NCBI RefSeq assembly: GCF_002214805.1
Contig: NZ_CP019914.1
Location: 1,674,001-1,738,000 of the forward strand
DNA length: 64,000 nucleotides
From: Brachyspira hampsonii
GTDB lineage: Bacteria > Spirochaetota > Brachyspiria > Brachyspirales > Brachyspiraceae
Direction: 5' to 3'
The notes under the pieces are model-generated. The model ran no database searches and was not told where the DNA came from. It saw nothing but the letters and a program-made list of their open reading frames with translations. Positions 44,990 to 53,833 of the stretch are shown piece by piece (positions within the stretch are counted from its first letter, which is position 1; every line of letters starts with the position of its first letter). Both the position numbers and the translations under genes were made by a program.

Positions 44990-46048
44990 ATGAATAGCAA
45001 TATAAAAATACCTATTAAAAATATATACTACATGCTATCTTATGCTTGGAATATTTGGAATACTATTGATGAAGATAATGATAAAAAAGAAATCTTTGGA
45101 GATGAAAAGTTTGATAATATTTATAATGTTATGGGATATATTATTAGTATCTTTTTAGAAAAATTAATTAAAAGATGTTTTTATAGAGGCTATATCACTT
45201 TGGAAGAAGATTTATCAGTATTAAAAGGAAAAATTAACTTCTCAGAATCTATAAAAAGAAATACTCTTAATTATAAAAAGCTAGTATGCAGTTATAATAT
45301 ACTCTCTAATGATATACTCTTTAACCAAATAATAAAATATACTTTGAATAAAATTATTAATTACAAAAATATAGATAATGATATTAAAGAAAAATTAATA
45401 AAATTAAATCATTACTTTATAAAAATAAAAAATATAAATGTTAATGACAGAACTTTCAAATTATTAAAATATAATAAAAACAATATGCATTACAAAATGA
45501 TAATTAATATATGCAAATTCATACATAAAAATTTATTAGTTAATAAAAATAGCAGTGAATATTCGTTTATAGATTTTAATGAAGAAAAAAGAATTCATAT
45601 ACTCTATGAGAAATTTGTTTTAAACTTTTATAAAATATATTTTTTTAATAATAAAAATATAAAAGTAAAAAACAAAACTATAAAGTGGAATATAAATAAT
45701 AATGAATATATACCTATAATGAAAACAGATATTATGATTTATGATCATGAAAAATGTTTAATAATAGATACAAAGTTTTATAAAAATATATTAATAAAAA
45801 ATAATGATAAAGTTTCTTTAAGAAGCAGCCATTTATATCAAATATTTTCTTATATGTCTAATATTAATAATTTTTATAAAAGGTTTAAAACAGTCAAAGG
45901 TGTTTTGCTTTATCCATTATGCTCTGACAATATTAATAAAGAATATAAAATAAATGATAAATATTTTGCAGTTAATACAGTAGATTTGAACTCTGATTTT
46001 ACAATCATAAAAGAACAGTTAATAAATATAGTAAAAAATTATTTTTGA
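44990..46048 (+). CDS. mcrC: McrC-type restriction subunit (PD-(D/E)XK nuclease)
   Basis: A 352-residue McrC-like protein that supplies the nuclease of McrBC, which cuts DNA carrying modified cytosine. The N-terminal part (IPIKNIYYMLSYAWNIW) is the usual McrC start, and the C-terminal nuclease core is MKTDIMIYD (Asp247) followed by CLIIDTKFYK (Asp260, Lys262) and SHLYQIFSYMSN. No clear ribosome-binding site precedes the ATG; 15 bp separate it from the mcrB end, so expression probably depends on mcrB translation. With mcrB broken the system is likely inactive, unless the amber codon is suppressed. Confidence 0.88.
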   Translation: MNSNIKIPIKNIYYMLSYAWNIWNTIDEDNDKKEIFGDEKFDNIYNVMGYIISIFLEKLIKRCFYRGYITLEEDLSVLKGKINFSESIKRNTLNYKKLVCSYNILSNDILFNQIIKYTLNKIINYKNIDNDIKEKLIKLNHYFIKIKNINVNDRTFKLLKYNKNNMHYKMIINICKFIHKNLLVNKNSSEYSFIDFNEEKRIHILYEKFVLNFYKIYFFNNKNIKVKNKTIKWNINNNEYIPIMKTDIMIYDHEKCLIIDTKFYKNILIKNNDKVSLRSSHLYQIFSYMSNINNFYKRFKTVKGVLLYPLCSDNINKEYKINDKYFAVNTVDLNSDFTIIKEQLINIVKNYF

Positions 46049-46068
46049 TATGATAAATTTAATTAAAA

Positions 46069-47232
46069 CTACCTTGAATACATTTGACTGTTTCTTGCTT
46101 TATAGCTATTCATAAGTCTGTAAACTTCATCAGGATTTAAAGCCTGTTCTACATTTATAGTAACATTCCAAATATCGCCTTTAGAAAAACCTTGCTCCTG
46201 AAATTGAGCATTGCTTTGAACTGTGATTTTTCCTGATTTATTGCTTACAAGTTCAGCACCCATTTCTCCAACAATTGCAGAGCCTCCGTCTGGAATAGTG
46301 TATCCTGTTGTACCAAATGCAAATTGAGGTGCTTGAGGAGGATTAGATTTTACACTGTCTAAAGCATTAGCTGATGATACTATACCAGAAGCAGCAGAAA
46401 TAGCAGATGATATTGCTGTTGCAGATATCACAAGACCAGCAGCAAAACCAACAGGTCCTCCCTGAGCAAATGAAGCAGCTACTCCTAAAGCAGATTGAGC
46501 TATAGCAAGCGAAGGTATTAAAACGGCATCCGCTATAGCTTTTGCTTTTTCCATTTCTGCTAGTTTTACTTCATTATCCCATTCAGCATACGCTTTATTA
46601 TACTCTGCCTGTGCAAGCTGTTTTTCAAGTAATTCTCTTTGAGTTTGTATGTCTTTTTCTTTTTGTAAATCTTCTTTTTCTTTATCCTGTTTTTTCTTTA
46701 ACTCTTCCTGCTTTATTCGTATAGCCTCAGCACTCATAGCATCTTTACTTTCAATGGCAAGTTCAAGCTCTTCATCAAGTCTTGATAAATAGTTTTCATA
46801 ATCCTCATCGTCCTGAATTTTTTTATTTTCTCTTAACTCTCTTTGATAATCATCAAACTCCTGTAATTTATTTTTAGCTTCTTCTATCGCCTCATCATAA
46901 GAACTTAAATCATAATGAAAAAAGTCAGAAAAACTTGCACTTAAATCTTTATATATGCTGGATACACTAGAAATAGAATCTTTTATGCCGTCAGTAAAAT
47001 TTTTTATATTAATACTTTTAATGCTTTCATCAAGAGAGTTTATAGAGGATGATGTATTATCTATAGCTTTATTTGCTTCTTCTGCCGAGCTTGTAAAATC
47101 ATTAAATGTTTTTGATGAATCATTAAAAAACATAGAAGTTTCATATACTGAATTTATTTTATTTATACTTTCTTCTATGTTCTGTAATTCTTTATTAGTA
47201 TTAGAAATATTTTTATCTAGATTGCTGTCCAT
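46069..47232 (-). CDS. Phage tail tape-measure-like protein
   Basis: A 387-residue protein. The N-terminal 200 residues are helical and predicted to coil (long Glu/Lys/Gln heptads from about residue 130 to 235, for example KQDKEKEDLQKEKDIQTQRE). Then comes a hydrophobic Ala/Gly/Ser region (about residues 240-300) and a C-terminal domain with FAFGTTGYTIPDGGSAIVGEMGAELV, a motif common at the end of phage tail-length proteins. It is short for a full tape measure (usually over 600), so it may be truncated or specialised. Last of three co-oriented tail genes. Confidence 0.7.
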   Translation of the reverse strand: MDSNLDKNISNTNKELQNIEESINKINSVYETSMFFNDSSKTFNDFTSSAEEANKAIDNTSSSINSLDESIKSINIKNFTDGIKDSISSVSSIYKDLSASFSDFFHYDLSSYDEAIEEAKNKLQEFDDYQRELRENKKIQDDEDYENYLSRLDEELELAIESKDAMSAEAIRIKQEELKKKQDKEKEDLQKEKDIQTQRELLEKQLAQAEYNKAYAEWDNEVKLAEMEKAKAIADAVLIPSLAIAQSALGVAASFAQGGPVGFAAGLVISATAISSAISAASGIVSSANALDSVKSNPPQAPQFAFGTTGYTIPDGGSAIVGEMGAELVSNKSGKITVQSNAQFQEQGFSKGDIWNVTINVEQALNPDEVYRLMNSYKARNSQMYSR

Positions 47233-47260
47233 ATTTATAAACCTCTTTCATTAACTATAA

Positions 47261-48847
47261 TTAAAAACCGCTATTATTTAATATTCTCTCAAGATTTTTT
47301 CTTCGCTCTTCCTGATTATATAAATAATTGGTAAGATTAATATTCATCTTTGAAAGTTCCAAATCTATATTAAGAGAATTTTTTTCAAATTTATAATCTA
47401 TTGTCCGTATATTCATATCTACTATTCTTGAACCTATATCAAAAAAGCAAATGAATTTATCATATAAAATATTGCCTCTCTCTGAAGTTATTATAATATT
47501 TCTTTTATCGTATCCCCTTACATCAAACACACCAAATCCATTAGTAAAATACTTTCTTTGAAAATGTTCCTTATCCTCTATTTGAAATACTGCTGATATA
47601 TTTTTTTCTTCCCCCTGAATACCATTAGAAAAGAATATAACTATTTTTGTGATATTATAACTTTGATTGCAAATCTGTTTATAATATTTATCTATATCTG
47701 TAAGAGCAACAGACTGCTGCTGTTTATAATTAGGATATTTTCTATATTCTATACTAGCATCAATGTCTATGATATCCGATGAATAAACTTCATTTAATCT
47801 GCTTTCTATTTCTGTAAAATCATTAAAATCTATAATTTGATAAAAGTTATTAGTTGGCTTTAATATGCATTCTATACATTCATTAATATTCAAATCATAG
47901 TTTTTGCTGTTGAGAGTTTTTATTTTAACTATTTCTTTTTTGGTTTGATTAGTTAAGAATTGATAAGCAAAATTATAAGCTAAATCATAATTTTCTAATT
48001 TATATTCTATTTCAAATATATCAGTTTTTATTCCTATTTCTTGTTCTAATGGTATTGGAGGATATAGTTTATCAGCACCTACTATTTTAGGAAGCGTCCT
48101 ATATACTTCTTCTTCATTACCTTCATCATCTGTAATTGTATCTTTCATCTTGATAATATAACGGCTTACTAAATCGGCAGAATCCTCTTCATACTCGCTG
48201 TCTGAAAAATCATTATTATGCCAATTTAATTTTTTAGCAGGTATATCTGAAAATTCTTTGAAATAAAAATATCCGTCAAAATCCACACCCCAGCACCAAG
48301 TATCAGATAAATTTTCTTCTACCTCATCAAGTATATCAGAAATATTTTTTCCGCTGAAAGACATTGTTATTTCTTTATCATTATTAAGAGTAATATTTTT
48401 TTCATCAAATATTATATTCATCTCTTCAATTTTTTCTCTTAAAGATAAAACTATATCCAATGCTCCTTTGGTTGATTCCAATATTAAATCGCCTTGTATA
48501 TACTGATGAAGAAGTCTTCCCCATATAGGGATAATACTTAAATTAAGCTCCGCATTATCTATACTTTCAATATATCCGGAAAATCTTTTCTTACCATTGA
48601 GATAATATTCAACTTTATCATTGATATTAAAATAATTAAGAGGCATACTAAAACTTACTTTGCTTACATCGCCTCCTCTTTTATTAATTTTAAACTCATA
48701 ACTTGAATAAGTATTATATGTATTTTCTGAATATATATTTCCATTAATTTTTATATAAGTAGCAAATTCTTCAAAATTAATATAAGAAGCAGGAGGAAGT
48801 TTATATATTTTATTTCTTAAAAAATGATAAGGCTTTCTCTTAATCAT
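47261..48847 (-). CDS. Phage tail/baseplate hub-like protein
   Basis: A 528-residue beta-rich protein. The N-terminal part (residues 35-115) has a pattern of tail-hub proteins, with KINKRGGDVSKVSFSMPL, then NINDKVEYYLNGKKRFSGYI. No lytic or peptidase motif is visible. Its ATG overlaps the stop of the upstream Dit-like gene by 4 bases. Assignment to the hub is by fold-type pattern and by position next to a Dit-like gene. Confidence 0.55.
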   Translation of the reverse strand: MIKRKPYHFLRNKIYKLPPASYINFEEFATYIKINGNIYSENTYNTYSSYEFKINKRGGDVSKVSFSMPLNYFNINDKVEYYLNGKKRFSGYIESIDNAELNLSIIPIWGRLLHQYIQGDLILESTKGALDIVLSLREKIEEMNIIFDEKNITLNNDKEITMSFSGKNISDILDEVEENLSDTWCWGVDFDGYFYFKEFSDIPAKKLNWHNNDFSDSEYEEDSADLVSRYIIKMKDTITDDEGNEEEVYRTLPKIVGADKLYPPIPLEQEIGIKTDIFEIEYKLENYDLAYNFAYQFLTNQTKKEIVKIKTLNSKNYDLNINECIECILKPTNNFYQIIDFNDFTEIESRLNEVYSSDIIDIDASIEYRKYPNYKQQQSVALTDIDKYYKQICNQSYNITKIVIFFSNGIQGEEKNISAVFQIEDKEHFQRKYFTNGFGVFDVRGYDKRNIIITSERGNILYDKFICFFDIGSRIVDMNIRTIDYKFEKNSLNIDLELSKMNINLTNYLYNQEERRKNLERILNNSGF

Positions 48848-49638
48848 ATTAAAATTCCTCTTTTATATCTTATAGAAGCCTTAACACAAGTTTGATTACT
48901 TTCTAAATAAAATACATTATTACCAACATTTAATTCAGGCTGCACTCCTTTATAGTTATATGAAGCTCCATTTACATTCAATTTCTCTCCATCAAAATCT
49001 ATATTATAAACTCCGTTTCTTAGTTCACCGCTGAATTGTATGCCGAAGTTTTGTCTATTAGCAAATAAAAATTCTAATGTTCCGCCTACTACAATAAACT
49101 CTAAATTAAAACTCACAGGCACAGGTACTAAACTTAATGATTTGTAATTTATATCCTGTTTATTTTCCTCTATAATAGGAAGTTCATATTCTTCTTCTTT
49201 TTGTCTTAGAAAAACTTTATCCAATGCCTCAAGGGATATATCTACAACTCCAAGATTATTTATATATTTTATATTATATCCTCCAACAGATTTCATAATA
49301 TATTCTGCTTCATAAATTTCATCTTCAAATATAGTTCTTATGAAATATCTTTTAACATTACTTGATAAAATCATGCTTGTATATTTAGTGTATTGTTCTT
49401 CTATTCTTACCCAAGAACCTAATTCATTTTTATATTCATAAATAGGAATTCCTATATTAAAAGCTCTTCCGCTTGAAATATTTCCTATACCTGTTTTTAT
49501 AGAATATGATCTGCTTCCGTCCGTTACTTTATAATCTGTTTTTATATCATCAGCCTTGATGCTTTGCACCGTATTTATAATATCAAAAATTTCTTCTGAA
49601 TATTTATCTCTTACTATCAGTTGAAAATCGAAAGCCAT
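48844..49638 (-). CDS. Phage distal-tail (Dit)-like protein
   Basis: A 264-residue beta-rich protein starting MAFDFQLIVRDKY, with a pattern of distal-tail proteins in the first 150 residues and a second beta domain from about 165 (VPVPVSFNLEFIVVGGTLEFLF...). It overlaps the hub-like gene by 4 bases and is the first of three tail genes. No capsid, portal, terminase or integrase gene is seen on either side. The function is inferred from gene order and fold-type pattern. Confidence 0.55.
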   Translation of the reverse strand: MAFDFQLIVRDKYSEEIFDIINTVQSIKADDIKTDYKVTDGSRSYSIKTGIGNISSGRAFNIGIPIYEYKNELGSWVRIEEQYTKYTSMILSSNVKRYFIRTIFEDEIYEAEYIMKSVGGYNIKYINNLGVVDISLEALDKVFLRQKEEEYELPIIEENKQDINYKSLSLVPVPVSFNLEFIVVGGTLEFLFANRQNFGIQFSGELRNGVYNIDFDGEKLNVNGASYNYKGVQPELNVGNNVFYLESNQTCVKASIRYKRGILI

Positions 49639-49726
49639 GATAAAAACTCCTTATATGTTTATATTAATAGTAAAAAATATAAGGAATTATAAGCATTATT
49701 AGTTTTATCTTTAATAAAATTATTTA

Positions 49727-50154
49727 ACGCACGGTGAGCAGATTCTCATTTATAATATAAATTAGAATTTTTAATAATCATATATTTTAAATTTGTTTAC
49801 CGTGCGTTGTATACATAAAAAATTTAAAAATAACTAGGGTGGGTGCTATAATTTCTAATAAAACAATAAAGAAATAAAAAACAAAAATTACAAAATAAAT
49901 TACAAATTCTAAAGGGTGGGCAAGTGTAATTAAATTTTAAAACTTAATTTACATACCCCGCCCTTTTATTTTTTATGCTTAACTTTGAGATTATAATTTT
50001 AATTTATTTTGATGCTGTATTTAGAAATTAAAGCACCCGCCCAAGTGATTATTAAATTTAGAATTTATTTAACGCACGATAAATGCATTTTTATTTATTA
50101 TTTAAATTAGAATTTTTAATGATTATATATTTTAAATTTTATTTACCGTGCGTT
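49727..50154. repeat. Intergenic repeat copy
   Basis: ACGCACGGTGAGCAG (49727), ACCGTGCGT (49799), CTAGGGTGGGTGC (49836), AAAGGGTGGGCAAG (49911), ACCCCGCCCTTTT (49955), CACCCGCCCAAG (50033), ACGCACGAT (50072) and ACCGTGCGT (50145) form one complete, nearly symmetrical A-B-C-C'-B'-A' unit, the clearest in the window. Confidence 0.9.
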
Positions 50155-50190
50155 GTGTTCGTAAGAAATTTAAAAATAATATAAAAATAA

Positions 50191-50222
50191 AAGCATCAAG
50201 TATTTATTATACCTGATGCTTT
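50191..50222 (-). terminator. Rho-independent terminator of the chemoreceptor gene
   Basis: AAGCATCA and TGATGCTT form a stem around an AT-rich loop, followed on the minus strand by TTATTTTTATA. It lies 24 bp past the stop of the chemoreceptor gene. Confidence 0.85.
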
Positions 50223-50245
50223 AAATTCAATTTAATAAAATAATT

Positions 50246-52378
50246 TTAGAATGAAGCAAAGCCATCATCTGTCATTTCATTAGAAGTTGAAGAATATGTA
50301 GCTCCAAACTCATCATTTCTAACTGTATTATTATTTTGTTTTTGAGCTTCCATCTCTCTTTCTCTTTCTATAGAAGGTGGTACTTTCAATTCTTTTTTAT
50401 GACTTTCTTTTTTACTGAAGTCTTGTTTTTTTGTATTTTCAATTTTTATTTCTTGTTTTTTATTATCTTCTTTTATTTCTTGTTTAGTTTCTTTTTTTAT
50501 TTTTCTTGAATTTCCTTTCATTAAATCATCAGCACTTAATTTAAAGAAACTAACAGTATCTTTAAGAGCATTTGCCTGAGCAAGAAGTGATTCAGATGTA
50601 TCAGCACTTTCCTGTACTAAAGAAGCATTATTCTGAGTTACGGTATCCATTTGAGCAACGGCCTTGTTAACCTGATCTACACCAGTCTGCTGTTCCATAG
50701 CGGTAGCACTTATATCCTGCATTATCCTAGCAGTATCTTCTATTTTCTGCTGAATATCAATAAATATGTCTTGGGACTGACGGGCTGTTTCTGTAGCTTT
50801 ACTAATTTTTTCATTTGTATTATCAACTAAAGCAGTAATATCCTTAACAGATGACTGAGTAGTTTGTGCTAAGTTTCTAACTTCAGATGCCACTACAGCA
50901 AAACCTTTACCCTGATCTCCTGCTCTTGCCGCCTCAACTGCAGCATTCAACGCTAGTATATTAGTTTGAAAAGCAATGTCTTCAATAATTTTAGTTATAT
51001 TTTTAATTTTTGTACTAGCCTCATAAACTTCTTCTATATTTATTGTAGTTTCAGCAATAATTTTACCGGCATTTTCAACAGCCTCTTTTGAAGCAAGCAT
51101 CATATTATTACCTTCAACAGCATGATCAGTAGAAGATTTTATTGTAGATGCCATCTCTTCCATAGAACTTGCAGTTTCCTCAAGGCTTGCAGCCTGAGAT
51201 TCAGTTCTTCTTGATAAATCAATATTTCCCTGTGATAATTCCTGAGCGGCTTTTACTATATTATTAGAAGCAGTATTAACCTCTGTAATAGTTTCAGCAA
51301 GTTTTCTTCTCATGCTAACAAAAGATTTTGATAAAACGCCTATTTCATCTTTTCTAGGTTTTATACGCTGCTTAATATTGCTTAAATCGCCCCGCTCTAT
51401 TTCCTGTGCTTCTTCAACCACTATTTCAAGAGGCTTAGTTATAGTTCCAATAAATAAACTTACAAATATTGCAAGAGCAGCTATTGATATAATGCCTATT
51501 ATTACGCTTGCTATTATTAATTTTGTATTCTGTGAAAATATTTCATAATCCATCATAGCAAGTGCTATTATCCAAGGTCTGCTTTTCATTTTATAATAAG
51601 CTGCAGTTCTTTGATCTCCATTTACATCATAAGTAATTATACCATTTCTGGCACCTGCAAAAGCCTGCTTATATATAGGATTAATTTCCATATTGGCTAT
51701 ATTTTCATACTTTGAATCCATTATATTATAAAGGCTTTCACTAGTTATAAAAAGTCCGCCTGTGTCTCCTAAATCTATATTAGAAAAATGTGTTTGATGC
51801 AGTACAGCCCAATCTAAAAGAACATATATATATCCTGCATTTTGATTATTATTGTTTTTAACAAGTTTGACAGCCGGCATAGCCCATTTGCCTGTAACTT
51901 CTGACTGCATTAAAATATCTCCGTATACAATTTCATTATTATTAGCAGATACTTTAGACCAAGTTTTTGGAATATAATCTTTCAAATTTCTTCCTACAAG
52001 CGTAGATGATACAGAATCAGCAATTATATTCCCATTCATATCCGCAAGTCCCATATTAATCATATACATATTATTATTTTTAAAATTCTTTATTGTACTT
52101 AATAATAATTCTAATGTAACGGCTTCATTTCCTTCTAAGTATCGAAGAACTACAGGAGTTACAGCATAAGTATTTATTAAGGAGCTTTCTAAATCAAACC
52201 AAGTATCTAAAACAGAAGCATATCCTGCTATAGTACTGTTAAATCCTCCGAGTTTACTGTCGCTTATACCTTTACTTCCTATTCTTATAGAAGATACGAG
52301 CATTGCTATTATTATAACCACAACCATAATACATATAACAAAAGGCATTCTAAATGCTAAGCTGTTTATTTTTTTCAT
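50246..52378 (-). CDS. Methyl-accepting chemotaxis protein
   Basis: A 710-residue chemoreceptor. First membrane helix residues 11-30, a periplasmic dCache-like sensor (35-283), second helix about 286-311, HAMP about 312-362, then a long coiled coil with the highly conserved signalling tip [20 protein letters not shown] from residue 467 and [16 protein letters not shown] to 505. After the coil a 100-residue Lys/Gln-rich linker ends in GFASF, which looks like a C-terminal tether for CheR/CheB (compare NWETF). The signal it senses is unknown. Single gene. Confidence 0.95.
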   Translation of the reverse strand: MKKINSLAFRMPFVICIMVVVIIIAMLVSSIRIGSKGISDSKLGGFNSTIAGYASVLDTWFDLESSLINTYAVTPVVLRYLEGNEAVTLELLLSTIKNFKNNNMYMINMGLADMNGNIIADSVSSTLVGRNLKDYIPKTWSKVSANNNEIVYGDILMQSEVTGKWAMPAVKLVKNNNNQNAGYIYVLLDWAVLHQTHFSNIDLGDTGGLFITSESLYNIMDSKYENIANMEINPIYKQAFAGARNGIITYDVNGDQRTAAYYKMKSRPWIIALAMMDYEIFSQNTKLIIASVIIGIISIAALAIFVSLFIGTITKPLEIVVEEAQEIERGDLSNIKQRIKPRKDEIGVLSKSFVSMRRKLAETITEVNTASNNIVKAAQELSQGNIDLSRRTESQAASLEETASSMEEMASTIKSSTDHAVEGNNMMLASKEAVENAGKIIAETTINIEEVYEASTKIKNITKIIEDIAFQTNILALNAAVEAARAGDQGKGFAVVASEVRNLAQTTQSSVKDITALVDNTNEKISKATETARQSQDIFIDIQQKIEDTARIMQDISATAMEQQTGVDQVNKAVAQMDTVTQNNASLVQESADTSESLLAQANALKDTVSFFKLSADDLMKGNSRKIKKETKQEIKEDNKKQEIKIENTKKQDFSKKESHKKELKVPPSIEREREMEAQKQNNNTVRNDEFGATYSSTSNEMTDDGFASF

Positions 52379-52530
52379 ATATTATTATTCTCCAAAATAA
52401 AAATTTATTTAGAATAAATAAATATTATTATATATATAGTAACAAATAATTGAATTTTTTGATAAAATTTAACAATTTTTTTAAAAAATACAATCTATTT
52501 TATAAAAAAATTATAATATAATTGCAAAAC

Positions 52531-52560
52531 AAAAGCTATAGTAAAATAACTATAGCTTTT
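52531..52560. terminator. Terminator of the second Fe-ADH gene
   Basis: AAAAGCTATAGT and ACTATAGCTTTT form a 12-bp perfect stem with a 6-nt loop. On the minus strand it lies 28 bp past the Fe-ADH stop. Confidence 0.85.
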
Positions 52561-52587
52561 CTTTATTTATAAAATTAATATATAAAA

Positions 52588-53748
52588 TTATTTATAAGAT
52601 TTTTCTAAAACACTTAAAACTTCTTCATCTGTAAAATTGTGAGGATCACATTCAAATAATCCACCCATAGCAAATTTAGCATTTTTAGCTATAGCTGGCA
52701 AATCTTCTTTTTTCATTCCATAATCTGAAAGCTTCAAATTATCAACTCCGCATGCTTTTTGTAAATCAACTAATGCATCAACAAAATCCATAGCTTTACT
52801 TGCATCTTTTTTACCCAAAGCCTTAGCCATATTAATCATTTTTTCATCGCAGTCATGTGAATTAGCAATAACTGTATAATATTCTTTACTAATAATGATA
52901 AGTCCTGCCCCATGTTCGAGTTTAGGATAATAAGCACTCATAGCATGTTCCATAGAATGTTCAGAAGTACAGCTTGAAGTGCTTTCCACTATACCGGATA
53001 AAGTATTAGCCATAGCAACATTCTCTCTGGCTTCCATATTGTTTCCGTCTTTAACAGCATCTGCTAAACTTTTTCCTATAAGTTCTATAGCCTTTAAAGC
53101 AAATAAATCACTCATTTCGCTAGCTATTTTATTTATATAACCTTCTGTACTGTGGAATAATGCATCAAAACCTTGATAAGCTGTAAGTTTTGGCGGAACT
53201 GTTTTCATAAGTTCAGGATCTACTATAGAAAGATAAGGGTAAGTTTTTTCATATCCGAATCCTATTTTTTCATTTCCATTTGTAATAACAGTCCAAGGAT
53301 CTGCTTCTGTTCCTGTACCAGCAGTTGTAGTTATTGCCACTATTGGTAAAGGATCATTTGGTATAGGCTTACCTTTACCTGTACCTCCGGATATATAATC
53401 CCAATAATCTCCGTCATTTGTCGCCATTATAGCAATAGATTTTGAAGAATCCATACTGCTTCCGCCGCCTATTCCTATAACAAAATCACAGTTTTCTTTT
53501 TTAGCCAAAGCAGCACCTTCCATTACATGATCTTTAATTGGATTAGGAAGTATTTTGTCAAATAGAACATGATTTACATTTGCTTTATCTAATTGTTCTT
53601 CCAATCTTTTTAAATATCCGTATTTTTTTACGGATGTACCGCCTGTAACTATTAATGCTTTTTTGCCTGGTAATTTTTGTTTATGCAGCTTTTCTAATGA
53701 ACCGCATCCAAATATTACTTTACTAGGCATATAAAAATTAAAATTCAT
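52588..53748 (-). CDS. Iron-containing alcohol dehydrogenase (second copy)
   Basis: A 386-residue group III dehydrogenase. The nucleotide loop is GGGSSMDSSK (residues 94-103). Metal ligands are visible as Asp195 and His199 (YQGFDALFHS), His264 or 268 (SEHSMEHAMSAY) and His279 (KLEHGAG). It is only distantly related to the copy at 4339-5508; it carries TAGTGTEADPWTVIT, typical of the BdhA/YqhD-like or lactaldehyde branch. The substrate cannot be fixed. ATTACTACC stands before the ATG; no clear ribosome-binding site. Confidence 0.9.
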   Translation of the reverse strand: MNFNFYMPSKVIFGCGSLEKLHKQKLPGKKALIVTGGTSVKKYGYLKRLEEQLDKANVNHVLFDKILPNPIKDHVMEGAALAKKENCDFVIGIGGGSSMDSSKSIAIMATNDGDYWDYISGGTGKGKPIPNDPLPIVAITTTAGTGTEADPWTVITNGNEKIGFGYEKTYPYLSIVDPELMKTVPPKLTAYQGFDALFHSTEGYINKIASEMSDLFALKAIELIGKSLADAVKDGNNMEARENVAMANTLSGIVESTSSCTSEHSMEHAMSAYYPKLEHGAGLIIISKEYYTVIANSHDCDEKMINMAKALGKKDASKAMDFVDALVDLQKACGVDNLKLSDYGMKKEDLPAIAKNAKFAMGGLFECDPHNFTDEEVLSVLEKSYK

Positions 53749-53833
53749 ATTACTACCCCTTATAATAAAATCAATATATTATGTTTACTATTATATACCT
53801 ATAATTTATTTAAATCAAATTAATTTATTATGA

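Noticed and set aside
46069-49638. Complete prophage
   Set aside because: Only tail-type genes are present; there is no integrase, terminase, portal or capsid within reach, and no attachment-site duplication was seen.
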